A stretch of DNA of 64,000 nt, from the NCBI RefSeq assembly GCF_020023995.1, contig NZ_NRRD01000005.1, forward strand, positions 94,742 to 158,741. Direction: 5' to 3'. The notes beneath the pieces were generated by a model that worked only from the letters and a program-made list of their open reading frames with translations, had not been told where the DNA came from and ran no database searches. This document shows, one piece after another, positions 8,668 through 16,616 of this stretch. Each line of letters starts with the position of its first letter. Within the stretch, counting starts at the first letter, position 1. This DNA comes from Rhodobacter sp. TJ_12. Lineage in GTDB: Bacteria; Pseudomonadota; Alphaproteobacteria; Rhodobacterales; Rhodobacteraceae. The translations under genes were made by a program, and so were the position numbers.

Positions 8668-9546
8668 TCAGGCTTCGGCCTTGAGCCAATCAATAAATGT
8701 TCTGGCCGCCGCGTTCACCGGACCCGGCGGCCGAACAATGTAATACCCCAAGCTTTCATCGCTTAATTCGTGAATTTTCACGAGCCACCCCAGATCCAGA
8801 TCCTCCAAAATCAACGCTTCGGTTTCCAGATGCAGGCCGATCCCCTCGCGCGCGGCGGAAAGCGCCAATTCCTCATTCGGGAAATCAACGAATTTCAAAG
8901 CGGCCGGTTGCAGCCCGATACTTTCAAGCAATTGCATTTGTTCGGGCCAATCGCCTTCGCGGATCCAAGGCAGCATCGCCATTTCGCGCAAGGAAAGCTT
9001 TGTGCGCCCCCCCAAAAGCTCGGGTGCGGCCACCACGACCTGCGGCGCGGCGGTCAGAAAGTCGGCCTCCACGCCCCGCCATGTTCCGGTGCCAAAGCGC
9101 AAGCCGATATGGGCGCCCGCCTCGCGCAGGTCGACCACGCGCGCCTCTGGCAACAATGACAGCGCAATATCGGGGTGCTTTTTCCAAAACCGCGCCAAGC
9201 GCGGCATCAACCATTCCGAGGCAAAGGCCGGCGGCACCGTAACGGCGAGCGGCTTTTCCGCCCCATTGGCGCGCAGGTTTTCAACAGCCAACTGAAAGGC
9301 GGTGAACCCCTCGCCCAGGGCTTCGGCAAAGCGCGCACCTTCGGGGGTAAGCGCAAGATGCTTGCCATCGCGAAACAAAAGCGCCGTGCCCAGATCGGAT
9401 TCCAGCGCGCGCACCTGTTGCGCAATCGCAGCGTGGGTAACGTTCAGTTTGCGCGCAGCAGCGCTAAAGCCCCCCTCGCGCGCCGTTGCTGTAAAGGCGC
9501 GCAGGGCTGTCAGCGGCGGCAGCCGTTTCCAATCGATCTCGCTCAT
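8668..9546 (-). CDS. LysR-type transcriptional regulator (GcvA-like)
   Basis: A 292-residue LysR regulator. The winged helix-turn-helix fills residues 10-70 (ALRAFTATAREGGFSAAARK...HAAIAQQVRALE), followed by a substrate-binding-like effector domain. The arrangement LPPLTALRAF resembles the GcvA branch. Its ATG lies one base from a TGTTAG-n5-CTAACA palindrome that contains its own AGGTGAG ribosome binding site, which suggests tight autorepression. A 30-residue small ORF is divergent on the other side of the operator and is the obvious target. The effector is unknown. The gene is convergent with hvrA, only 16 bases apart. Confidence 0.93.
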   Translation of the reverse strand: MSEIDWKRLPPLTALRAFTATAREGGFSAAARKLNVTHAAIAQQVRALESDLGTALLFRDGKHLALTPEGARFAEALGEGFTAFQLAVENLRANGAEKPLAVTVPPAFASEWLMPRLARFWKKHPDIALSLLPEARVVDLREAGAHIGLRFGTGTWRGVEADFLTAAPQVVVAAPELLGGRTKLSLREMAMLPWIREGDWPEQMQLLESIGLQPAALKFVDFPNEELALSAAREGIGLHLETEALILEDLDLGWLVKIHELSDESLGYYIVRPPGPVNAAARTFIDWLKAEA

Positions 9547-9547
9547 A

Positions 9548-9564
9548 TGTTAGCTCACCTAACA
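9548..9564. promoter_or_regulatory. Palindromic LysR-type operator candidate
   Basis: TGTTAG-CTCAC-CTAACA is a perfect 6-base inverted repeat with a 5-base centre. It includes the T-n11-A pattern typical of LysR-type binding sites and sits between the lysR start codon and the divergent small ORF. Because it covers the lysR ribosome binding site, binding would hinder lysR expression directly. Confidence 0.6.
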
Positions 9565-9586
9565 AGATGCGCAAAATTCCTGACTC

Positions 9587-9613
9587 GCTTTGCCCCGCGC
9601 GTCAAGGCAAAGC
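9587..9613 (+). other. Hairpin in leader of the small ORF
   Basis: GCTTTGCC (9587-9594) and GGCAAAGC (9606-9613) form a perfect 8-bp stem around an 11-base loop. The stem lies between the LysR operator and the ribosome binding site of the small ORF at 9642, so it would be in the 5' leader if transcription begins near the operator. No T-run follows, so it is not an ordinary terminator. Confidence 0.45.
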
Positions 9614-9641
9614 AAAGGCCGGAAGAACAAGGAGATCCGAC

Positions 9642-9734
9642 ATGTTCCGGATGCTTGGCGAAGTGATGCAACTGGCCATCGGCGGTTATGCGCCGCGTGC
9701 GCGCAAGGCGGGCGAATATAAATTCAACCGCTAA
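9642..9734 (+). CDS. 30-residue small ORF with strong ribosome binding site
   Basis: The predicted peptide is MFRMLGEVMQLAIGGYAPRA followed by RKAGEYKFNR. AAGGAGA stands eight bases before the ATG, an excellent site. The peptide has an amphipathic first half and a basic tail, and no cysteines. It is divergent from the LysR gene, with an operator-like palindrome and a hairpin upstream. Its stop overlaps the end of the HD hydrolase gene on the other strand by 11 bases. I do not recognise the family. The ribosome binding site and context support a real product; a chance ORF cannot be ruled out at this length. Confidence 0.6.
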   Translation: MFRMLGEVMQLAIGGYAPRARKAGEYKFNR

Positions 9735-10314
9735 GCGTGGCCAAAAGCAGTTGGTAGCGCGCGGTAAACTCTGTGCGCACCTCGGCGGGCGGGCGCAGGC
9801 GAATGGCCATGCCCCGCACCAGCACCGGATCAACCTTGCCAAAGATCCGATCCGCTTCCGTTTTTGAAAAACCGGCGATCTGCTCGGCCTCAAGCCGGGC
9901 CGAAACCGTATCGGCAGCCTTGATCGCTTTCTTGATCGGGGCGGGCAGCGCGGCAGGCAGACCAAAGCGCAGATGCACCGCCGCCGTCAGCCGGGCATCC
10001 AACTCGCCATAGCCGTCACCAATCGCCGCCTTCACCGGGCTGATCATATCGCCCAACACATATTCGGGCGCGTCATGCAGAAGCGCCGCCAGCCGCCAAC
10101 GCGCGCCTATGCCCGGATTCATGCGCGCGAACAACTCTTCGACCAAGATCGAATGCTCGGCCACGGAATAGGCATAATCGCCCACAGTTTGCCCATTCCA
10201 GCGCGCCACGAAAGCCAGCCCATGGGCGATATCCTCGATTTCGATATCCATTGGCGTCGGGTCCAGCAGATCCAACCTGCGCCCCGAAAGCATCCGTTGC
10301 CACGCCCGTTTCAT
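9724..10314 (-). CDS. HD-domain hydrolase, YfbR-like nucleotidase family
   Basis: A 196-residue HD phosphohydrolase. The metal-binding residues are visible as YSVAEHSILV (His), LAALLHDAPEYVLGD (the HD pair) and a late AADT aspartate. The family hydrolyses phosphate esters; the YfbR branch acts on 5'-deoxynucleoside monophosphates, so a nucleotide pool role is likely but unproven. The ATG at 10314 was chosen because GGAGGG lies just upstream. An in-frame ATG at 10446 would overlap the start region of the divergent secreted protein. Confidence 0.82.
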   Translation of the reverse strand: MKRAWQRMLSGRRLDLLDPTPMDIEIEDIAHGLAFVARWNGQTVGDYAYSVAEHSILVEELFARMNPGIGARWRLAALLHDAPEYVLGDMISPVKAAIGDGYGELDARLTAAVHLRFGLPAALPAPIKKAIKAADTVSARLEAEQIAGFSKTEADRIFGKVDPVLVRGMAIRLRPPAEVRTEFTARYQLLLATLSG

Positions 10315-10434
10315 GCCACCCTCCAAAACCTGCCCTCTGCTAGCCAAAGCGCGCCGGGCTGTAAACGGCACAGGGAACCACAAAGCTGCATCTGACGTTT
10401 CTCTTTCGACCATGCCATCGAAAGGGGGCCTTCC

Positions 10435-10938
10435 ATGTCGATCCACAGCACAAAGATCATCGCCGCCGCGAGCCTTGTCTCGGTGACCGTGCTGGCCCCG
10501 GTGACGGTCGCCTTTTCCAGCATCGATCCCGATGAAATCAGCCGGTCCAACGCGCAGGCACGGATGACGGCACTGCCCGAGGGGATGGGCCGCCCGATGG
10601 ACGATCTGGGCCCCGATATCGCTTATGGCGATCTAAGCGTCTTTGACGCGATCGAGGAAACCGGCGCCGCGCAATCGCCCGATGTGCCCTATTGCGACCG
10701 GCAACCAGCGGTCGCGGCCACGCTGTCCCATGATTTTGGCGAACATCCGCGGGTCAAATCCCCGCTGCCCGGGGAGCGCGCGGTGACGCTTTGGGCCTCT
10801 GATCTGATGGGAACCTGGACGGCAGTCTATACCCGCGCCGATGGTGTGGCCTGCGTCGTTTCCTCTGGCATTGACTGGAAAAGCAGCACGAACCCCGTCG
10901 CACTTCTGGAATCCGAAGGGTTTTTGCAGGCCGGATAA
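10435..10938 (+). CDS. Secreted hypothetical protein
   Basis: A 167-residue protein with a clear signal peptide: basic start (MSIHSTK), hydrophobic core (IIAAASLVSVTVLAPVTVAF) and likely cleavage after about residue 27. The mature part has two cysteines (in PYCDRQ and VACVVS) that could form a disulfide. No catalytic motif was recognised. AAAGGGGGCC precedes the ATG. It ends 78 bases before ahcY and is divergent from the HD hydrolase. A periplasmic location is likely; no function is assigned. Confidence 0.75.
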   Translation: MSIHSTKIIAAASLVSVTVLAPVTVAFSSIDPDEISRSNAQARMTALPEGMGRPMDDLGPDIAYGDLSVFDAIEETGAAQSPDVPYCDRQPAVAATLSHDFGEHPRVKSPLPGERAVTLWASDLMGTWTAVYTRADGVACVVSSGIDWKSSTNPVALLESEGFLQAG

Positions 10939-11016
10939 AGGCGCGACGACAGCTACATTGCTGTAAGGGTGATTGAATGGTAGACAGCGCCAACCGAAAT
11001 TTAAAAGGAAGGCGTA
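10939..11016 (+). promoter_or_regulatory. Structured leader of ahcY
   Basis: ACAGC (10949-10953) can pair with GCTGT (10960-10964) to form a hairpin, and GGCGC (10940-10944) can pair with GCGCC (10987-10991) to close a larger fold. A second ACAGC at 10984-10988 competes for the same GCTGT. The alternatives are mutually exclusive and lie just before the AAAAGGAAGG ribosome binding site, as expected for a switch. It does not resemble the SAH, SAM-II or SAM/SAH riboswitch classes I know. Confidence 0.35.
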
Positions 11017-12408
11017 ATGGTCGATTACATCGTCAAGGATATCAAGCTGGCCGACTACGGTCGCAAGGAACTCGATATTGCCGAAACCGAAATGCCGGGC
11101 CTGATGGCTTGCCGCGAAGAATTCGGCGACAGCAAGCCGCTCAAAGGTGCCCGCATCGCCGGCTCGCTGCACATGACGATTCAAACCGCCGTGCTGATTG
11201 AAACCCTCAAGGCGCTGGGCGCGGATGTGCGCTGGGCCTCGTGCAACATCTTCTCGACCCAAGACCACGCCGCCGCTGCGATTGCTGCGGGCGGCACGCC
11301 GGTCTTTGCGGTGAAAGGCGAAAGCCTTGAGGAATACTGGTCCTACACCGACAAGATCTTCCAGTTCGAGGAAGGCACCTGCAACATGATCCTCGACGAT
11401 GGCGGGGATGCGACGCTTTACATCTTGCTTGGCGCGCGCGTCGAAGCGGGGGAAACCGATCTGATCGCCACGCCCACCTCAGAAGAGGAAGTGTGCCTGT
11501 TCAACCAGATCAAAAAGCGCATGGTGGAAACCCCCGGCTGGTTCACCAAGCAGCGCGAAGCGATCAAGGGCGTTTCGGAAGAAACCACCACCGGCGTGCA
11601 CCGTCTTTATGACCTGCACAAAAAAGGCCTGCTGCCCTTCCCGGCGATCAACGTAAACGACAGCGTTACCAAGTCGAAGTTCGACAACAAATATGGCTGT
11701 AAGGAATCGCTGGTCGATGGCATCCGCCGCGCCACCGATGTGATGATGGCGGGCAAAGTGGCCGTCGTCTGCGGCTATGGCGATGTGGGCAAAGGCTCGG
11801 CGGCCTCGCTTGCGGGTGCTGGCGCGCGCGTCAAAGTCACCGAAGTGGATCCGATCTGCGCGCTGCAAGCGGCGATGGATGGGTTCGAAGTCGTGACGTT
11901 GGAAGATGTGGTGTCGGATGCCGATATCTTCATCACCACCACCGGCAACAAGGACGTGATCCGCATCGAGCATATGCGCGAGATGAAGGATATGGCGATC
12001 GTCGGCAACATTGGCCACTTCGACAACGAAATCCAAGTCGCTGCGCTGAAAAACCACAAATGGACCAACATCAAGGATCAGGTGGATATGATCGAAATGC
12101 CCTCGGGCAGCCGGATCATCCTTCTGTCCGAAGGGCGTCTGTTGAACCTTGGCAACGCCACGGGCCACCCGAGCTTTGTGATGTCGGCCTCGTTCACCAA
12201 CCAGGTGCTGGCGCAAATCGAGCTGTGGACCAAGGGCGAGGAATACCAACCCGGCGTCTATATCCTGCCCAAAGCGCTGGATGAAAAAGTGGCCCGCCTG
12301 CATCTGAAAAAGATCGGCGTGAAACTGTCCGAGCTGCGCCCCGATCAAGCCGAGTACATCGGCGTTAAGGTCGAAGGCCCGTATAAGCCGGAACATTACC
12401 GCTATTGA
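11017..12408 (+). CDS. ahcY: S-adenosylhomocysteine hydrolase
   Basis: A 463-residue cytoplasmic enzyme that splits S-adenosylhomocysteine into homocysteine and adenosine and so removes the inhibitor of methyltransferases. Visible features are [16 protein letters not shown] near the N-terminus, the NAD-binding loop [11 protein letters not shown], and the C-terminal KPEHYRY that reaches the neighbouring subunit's NAD site. Length is normal for the bacterial form. AAGGAAGG precedes the ATG. A strong terminator follows at 12431. Its placement near the reg-hvrA locus matches R. capsulatus, with four unrelated genes inserted between. Confidence 0.98.
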   Translation: MVDYIVKDIKLADYGRKELDIAETEMPGLMACREEFGDSKPLKGARIAGSLHMTIQTAVLIETLKALGADVRWASCNIFSTQDHAAAAIAAGGTPVFAVKGESLEEYWSYTDKIFQFEEGTCNMILDDGGDATLYILLGARVEAGETDLIATPTSEEEVCLFNQIKKRMVETPGWFTKQREAIKGVSEETTTGVHRLYDLHKKGLLPFPAINVNDSVTKSKFDNKYGCKESLVDGIRRATDVMMAGKVAVVCGYGDVGKGSAASLAGAGARVKVTEVDPICALQAAMDGFEVVTLEDVVSDADIFITTTGNKDVIRIEHMREMKDMAIVGNIGHFDNEIQVAALKNHKWTNIKDQVDMIEMPSGSRIILLSEGRLLNLGNATGHPSFVMSASFTNQVLAQIELWTKGEEYQPGVYILPKALDEKVARLHLKKIGVKLSELRPDQAEYIGVKVEGPYKPEHYRY

Positions 12409-12430
12409 TCCCAACCGGATCACAGATCGA

Positions 12431-12457
12431 AACGGGGCCCCAAAGGGCCCCGTTTTT
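12431..12457 (+). terminator. Rho-independent terminator of ahcY
   Basis: A perfect 10-bp stem, AACGGGGCCC / GGGCCCCGTT, closes a CAAA loop and runs into a T-run. It starts 22 bases after the ahcY stop codon. Confidence 0.93.
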
Positions 12458-12586
12458 CATTCTGGCGCCCTAATTTGCGCCTTTCCCTTCTGACCCTGCC
12501 AAGAATTTTCTTTGTTCACGCCCCTGCGCGGCTTAGGCTTTGCCGACCATCATCAGGGGCTCGCAACAGCGGGAAGGGAGAGAGAC

Positions 12587-12928
12587 ATGGGCAAACGGGA
12601 TGAATTGATCGCGAAATATGCCGAAGACCTGAAAAGCAAATGCGGCATGGAACCGGATATGGATTTGCTGACCAAGGTCACAATCGGCTGCGGCCCGGCC
12701 ATTTACGACGCCGATGCGGAAACCGTCGCAGGCACGCAAAAATCAGAGCTGGAAACCGTGCGCAAAAATTTCCTCGTCAAGAAACTTGGCCTGAAAGACG
12801 GGCCAGACCTCGACGATGCGATTGACGCGGTGATCGAAGCCTATGGCCGGTCAAATCCGCATAAATACCGCGCTGTGGTCTATTACATGCTGGTCAAGCA
12901 TTTCCACAAGGAAGCCGTTTACGGCTGA
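12587..12928 (+). CDS. DUF2853-family protein
   Basis: A 113-residue soluble protein, mostly helical by composition. MGKRDELIAKYAEDL at the start, TKVTIGCGPAIYDADAETV in the middle and KYRAVVYYMLVKHF near the end match my recollection of the small DUF2853 family, whose function is not known. GGGAAGGGAGAGAG before the ATG at 12587 decides this start over an in-frame codon at 12512. It has terminators on both sides (12431 and 12946), so it is a single-gene unit. Confidence 0.72.
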   Translation: MGKRDELIAKYAEDLKSKCGMEPDMDLLTKVTIGCGPAIYDADAETVAGTQKSELETVRKNFLVKKLGLKDGPDLDDAIDAVIEAYGRSNPHKYRAVVYYMLVKHFHKEAVYG

Positions 12929-12945
12929 TACCTGCGTCCTATTCC

Positions 12946-12973
12946 AACGCCCGGGATCTGCCCGGGCGTTTTC
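12946..12973. terminator. Terminator between DUF2853 gene and crotonase
   Basis: AACGCCCGGG / CCCGGGCGTT forms a perfect 10-bp stem with an ATCTG loop, followed by T residues on plus and preceded by A residues. It lies between two convergent genes and could serve both strands. Confidence 0.9.
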
Positions 12974-12985
12974 GTGTTGCGGACC

Positions 12986-13597
12986 CTAGATCAAAACTTT
13001 GATCGAGGCGATATGCGCCGGATCGGCCACTTTAACATCGGCCACCAAGGTTTCCAGCTCCGCATCAAAGCCTTCGGGCGCAACGATCCGATCCACCAGC
13101 CCCCAAGACAGGGCTTCTTGCGCGGTGATTTTTTGCCCCGCCATCAGGATCATTTTCGCACGCGACGGCCCAACCAGATTGGCCAAACGCTTCGGATCAG
13201 AGGGCTGCGGCAGGAAGCCAAGCTTCATCACCGGATAGAAGATTTTCGCCTCGGGCACCGCGATGCGCAGATCGCAGGCCACCGCCATGCCGATCGCGCC
13301 CCCCGCCAGCGTGCCATTCAGCGCCGCAATCGTCAGGCAATGCAAAGAGGAAATCGCCCCAGAGAGCTTTTCCCAAACCCAATCGGTTGCCAAACCCGCG
13401 CGCGCCTCATCCAGATCGGCGCCTGCGGAAAACACTTTGCCGTTACCACGCAAGATGAAGGCATGCGCATCGGCACGTTCGGCGGCTTCGGCCGCCTCAA
13501 TGATTTGCACCAACATCTCGCGGGTTAGCGAATTGGCCTTCTCGGGGCGGTCGATCGTTACCGTCCAGATGCCCTCGGACTGTTTCACATGGATCAT
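12986..13597 (-). CDS. Enoyl-CoA hydratase/isomerase family protein, short form
   Basis: A 203-residue crotonase-fold protein. Family segments in order are VTIDRPEKANSLT, FSAGADLDEA (the oxyanion-hole and CoA-binding region), GTLAGGAIGMAVACDLRIA and the GLVDRIV strand. It would act on acyl-CoA thioesters in the cytoplasm. Crotonases usually have about 255-260 residues; the C-terminal helices that help trimerise and close the active site are mostly missing here. The stop at 12986 is followed at once by a terminator, with no sign of a frameshifted tail. The substrate is unknown. Confidence 0.85.
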   Translation of the reverse strand: MIHVKQSEGIWTVTIDRPEKANSLTREMLVQIIEAAEAAERADAHAFILRGNGKVFSAGADLDEARAGLATDWVWEKLSGAISSLHCLTIAALNGTLAGGAIGMAVACDLRIAVPEAKIFYPVMKLGFLPQPSDPKRLANLVGPSRAKMILMAGQKITAQEALSWGLVDRIVAPEGFDAELETLVADVKVADPAHIASIKVLI

Positions 13598-13704
13598 CGC
13601 ACTCTCCTCGATTGCCTGCTCTCTCCTAGCAAGCCCTTATCCCCTTGACCATTGCCAACGCGCGACCGAGGATGCGCCAATCCGTTTTCCACAAGAGGTC
13701 CCTT

Positions 13705-15207
13705 ATGGCACGGCTCCGGTCCGCTGGCACCACGGCATTCTTCACCCTTCTTCTAAGCACCACGGCCCTGCGCGCGGATGTCACGCCCGAGCAGGTCTGG
13801 GAAAGCTGGCAAAAGCAATATGCATCCTATGGTTTTGAGGTTAGCCCCGGCAGCGTCGCGCGTGAAGGCGACACGCTCGCAATCCGCGATGTGACCTTTA
13901 CCTCTGAGATGGCGGCGGATGACGGCCCCGAAAGCGCGACGACGGTTCTTAATGTCCCCGCGCTGATGCTGCGCGATCAGGGCGATGGCACGGTCAAAGC
14001 CTCGGTCGAGGGGGACATCACCGGCACCAATATCGCGCAGACGCCGCAAGGGCCGGAAACTGCCCAGATCATCATTCGCAAAACCGGAGCAACGGCGGTG
14101 GTGTCTGGCACGCCCGAGGCGATGTCCTACCTTGTGGATGCGCCCGCGATTTCGCTTGAAGTGATGACAGAGGCCAGCACGGCCAATGCCGAGCCGGTCG
14201 CGCTTGCAATGCAGATGACCGGCCTTGCCGGCACTCAGCAAGTGACCGCCGATGCCGCCGGCCAAGCGATGAAAACCGATCTTAAGGCCACTGGGCTGAC
14301 GCTGCATATGACCGGAACCGACCCGGAAGAAGGCACCGATGTGCAGGCCGATGTGTCTGTCACCGATCTGGCGATCCGGGGCGAGAATGTGATGCCCGAA
14401 GGCGCTGACACCACCGAAATGGGCGCGGCCATTGGTATGGGTCTGCGCACCGATATGACCATCAGCTATGGCGGCGCGACCTATGCGATGGAAGCCGTGA
14501 CCGAAGACGGGCCGGTTAATATTTCGGGCACATCACAAGGCGGGCAGACAGCCGTCGCGCTGGGTAGCGACGCGTTCCGCTATATGGTTGCGGGCGAAGG
14601 CACCTCGCTTTCGGTGCAAACCGCGCAATTCCCGATGCCGGTTTCGGCGCAGATCGAACGCAGCGAGATCGACCTTGCCCTGCCGCTTTCGGCCACGCCC
14701 GACGCCCAACCCGTCACCGCCAAGATCGTGCTCGACGGGCTGACCGTGTCCGACCAGCTTTGGGCCATGTTCGACCCGCAAGGCCATCTGGGCCACGGCC
14801 CCGCCACGCTGGTGGTTGATTTGAGCGGGAAGGCCAAAGCTTTGATGGATCTGTATTCGCCCGAAGCGGCGCAATCGCCGGTGCCGCCGATCGAAATGGA
14901 AAGCCTTGATGTGAACAAGCTGCAACTGACCGTCGCGGGCGCGGATCTGAGCGGCAAAGGCGCACTGACCTTTGACAATTCGATGGGTATGCCAATGCCG
15001 ATTGGCGCGATCGACCTGCAATTGTCGGGCGCGAACAAGCTGATGGATGGGCTCGTCGCGATGGGGATGATGCCGCAAGATCAGGTGATGTTCGCCAAGA
15101 TGATGATGGGCCTTTACGCGGTGCCCAAAGGCGAAGACCTGATGACCTCGACCATCGAGTTCAAGGAAGGCGGGCGCATTTTCGCCAACGGCCAGCCGAT
15201 CCAGTAA
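13705..15207 (+). CDS. DUF2125-like secreted protein
   Basis: A 500-residue protein with an N-terminal signal peptide (SAGTTAFFTLLLSTTALRA, likely cleaved before DVTPEQ). The mature part is rich in short beta-strand patterns with repeated Asp-Gly-Thr turns and repeated VKASVEGDITG-like segments. It resembles the DUF2125 family of predicted periplasmic or outer-membrane-associated proteins; no function is established. The ATG at 13705 fits the signal peptide; the in-frame start at 13645 would place 20 residues before it. A terminator follows at 15226. Confidence 0.72.
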   Translation: MARLRSAGTTAFFTLLLSTTALRADVTPEQVWESWQKQYASYGFEVSPGSVAREGDTLAIRDVTFTSEMAADDGPESATTVLNVPALMLRDQGDGTVKASVEGDITGTNIAQTPQGPETAQIIIRKTGATAVVSGTPEAMSYLVDAPAISLEVMTEASTANAEPVALAMQMTGLAGTQQVTADAAGQAMKTDLKATGLTLHMTGTDPEEGTDVQADVSVTDLAIRGENVMPEGADTTEMGAAIGMGLRTDMTISYGGATYAMEAVTEDGPVNISGTSQGGQTAVALGSDAFRYMVAGEGTSLSVQTAQFPMPVSAQIERSEIDLALPLSATPDAQPVTAKIVLDGLTVSDQLWAMFDPQGHLGHGPATLVVDLSGKAKALMDLYSPEAAQSPVPPIEMESLDVNKLQLTVAGADLSGKGALTFDNSMGMPMPIGAIDLQLSGANKLMDGLVAMGMMPQDQVMFAKMMMGLYAVPKGEDLMTSTIEFKEGGRIFANGQPIQ

Positions 15208-15225
15208 CGTAGCGCCCCTATTCCC

Positions 15226-15255
15226 AAGCCGCCCGATCGACACCGGGCGGCTTTT
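15226..15255 (+). terminator. Terminator after DUF2125-like gene
   Basis: AAGCCGCCCG (15226-15235) pairs with CGGGCGGCTT (15244-15253) around an 8-base loop, followed by TT. It lies 18 bases after the stop codon and ahead of pmbA. Confidence 0.9.
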
Positions 15256-15269
15256 CACTTGAGGATCCC

Positions 15270-16616
15270 ATGCCCCCAATCCTGTCCGACCTGACCCAAG
15301 CTTTGCTCGATGCCGCCAAAACGGCGGGGGCCGAGGCCGCCGATGCACTGGCGGTCGACGGCCGCGCGGTGGCGATTGATGTGCGCGGCGGCGCGCTGGA
15401 GCAGGCCGAACGCTCCGAAGGCGTGGAAATTGGCCTGCGGGTGCTGATGGGCGGGCGGCAGGCCTGCGTTGCCGCGTCTGACATTTCCGCGCGCACCATG
15501 GCGGATATGGCGGAACGCGCCGTGGCGATGGCGCGTGAGGCGCCGAATGATCCCTATGCCGGGCTCGCCGATCCCGCGCAATTTGCGACGGATTGGGACA
15601 TTGCGGCCTATGAAATTGCTGATCCCAGCGCAGAGCCTGCCCCCGCCGCACTGGAAGACGATGCCCGAGGCGCCGAAAGTGCCGCCTTGGCCGTCGCTGG
15701 TGTGGCACAGGTGCAATCGGCCTCGGCCTCTTGGTCCGGGCGCAGGGTGCATTTTGCCAATTCCAACGGTTTTTCCGGCGGGTATGAGCGTACTTCGCGC
15801 TCTGTCTCGGCGGTGGCCATCTCGGGCGAAGGCAGCGGGATGGAGCGCGACTGGGCTGCGGAATCGCGCGTTTTTCAAGCCGATTTGCCCGCAGCCGAAA
15901 CCATCGGGCGCTTGGCGGGCGAACGTGCCGTGGCCCGTGCGAACCCGCGCCGTCCGAAAACCGGCGCCTATCCGGTGCTGGTCGATGAACGTGTCGCCTC
16001 CAGCCTGATCGGGCATTTGCTGTCCGCGATCAACGGCACGGCGATTGCGCGTGGCGCCTCGTGGTTGCGCGATGGGCTGGGCACGCAGGTTTTGCCCAAA
16101 GAGCTGAGCCTGATCGAAGACCCGTTCCGCCCACGCGTGTCGGGCTCGCGCCCGTTTGATGCCGAGGGTCTGCCGACGCGACGCCGGGCAATTGTGGAAA
16201 ACGGGATTTTGACGGGTTGGACACTGGATCTGGCCACGGCGCGCAAACTGGGCATGGAAAGCACGGCCAGCGCTTCACGTGGAACAACATCGGCCCCCAG
16301 CCCGACCACCGGCAATGTGGCGCTGACGCAAGGCACACGCACGCGCGAGGATTTGCTGCGCGACATGGGCACCGGGTTGCTGATCACCTCGTTCATCGGT
16401 GCGACGATCAACCCGACAACCGGGGATTATTCACGCGGGGCCAATGGCTTTTGGGTAGAGGGCGGGGAAATCCGCTATCCGGTGAATGAATGCACCGTGG
16501 CGGGCAACCTGCATGAAATGCTGCGCGCCATCACCCCCGCGAATGACGCCCGGACGCATTTAAGCCATGTTGTGCCCTCGCTCTTGCTGGAGGGATTGAC
16601 CCTTGCCGGGGCCTGA
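15270..16616 (+). CDS. pmbA: TldD/PmbA-family metalloprotease subunit
   Basis: A 448-residue protein of the TldD/PmbA family, cytoplasmic, which with TldD forms a protease that cuts peptides such as microcin or quinone precursors and the CcdA antitoxin in E. coli. Family segments are LMGGRQACVAASD, ANSNGFSGGYERTS, PVLVDERVASSLIGH, the central SRPFDAEGLPTRR and the C-terminal VEGGEIRYPVNECTVAGN. PmbA lacks the HExxxH zinc site carried by TldD, as here. No tldD is in the window. It overlaps cysQ by 14 bases. Confidence 0.92.
   Translation: MPPILSDLTQALLDAAKTAGAEAADALAVDGRAVAIDVRGGALEQAERSEGVEIGLRVLMGGRQACVAASDISARTMADMAERAVAMAREAPNDPYAGLADPAQFATDWDIAAYEIADPSAEPAPAALEDDARGAESAALAVAGVAQVQSASASWSGRRVHFANSNGFSGGYERTSRSVSAVAISGEGSGMERDWAAESRVFQADLPAAETIGRLAGERAVARANPRRPKTGAYPVLVDERVASSLIGHLLSAINGTAIARGASWLRDGLGTQVLPKELSLIEDPFRPRVSGSRPFDAEGLPTRRRAIVENGILTGWTLDLATARKLGMESTASASRGTTSAPSPTTGNVALTQGTRTREDLLRDMGTGLLITSFIGATINPTTGDYSRGANGFWVEGGEIRYPVNECTVAGNLHEMLRAITPANDARTHLSHVVPSLLLEGLTLAGA

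Noticed and set aside
10939..11016. Known SAH, SAM-II or SAM/SAH riboswitch upstream of ahcY
   Set aside because: The conserved core sequences of those classes were not found; only an unclassified foldable leader is reported.
14533..15708. A 391-codon open frame on minus across the DUF2125-like gene, terminator and start of pmbA
   Set aside because: It would cross a strong terminator and two supported genes, with no family features.
16271..16286. Degenerate parS-like sequence (CGCTTCACGTGGAACA) inside pmbA
   Set aside because: Three mismatches to the 16-base consensus and 8.6 kb from the perfect sites; one such match is not surprising and ParB binding is not supported.
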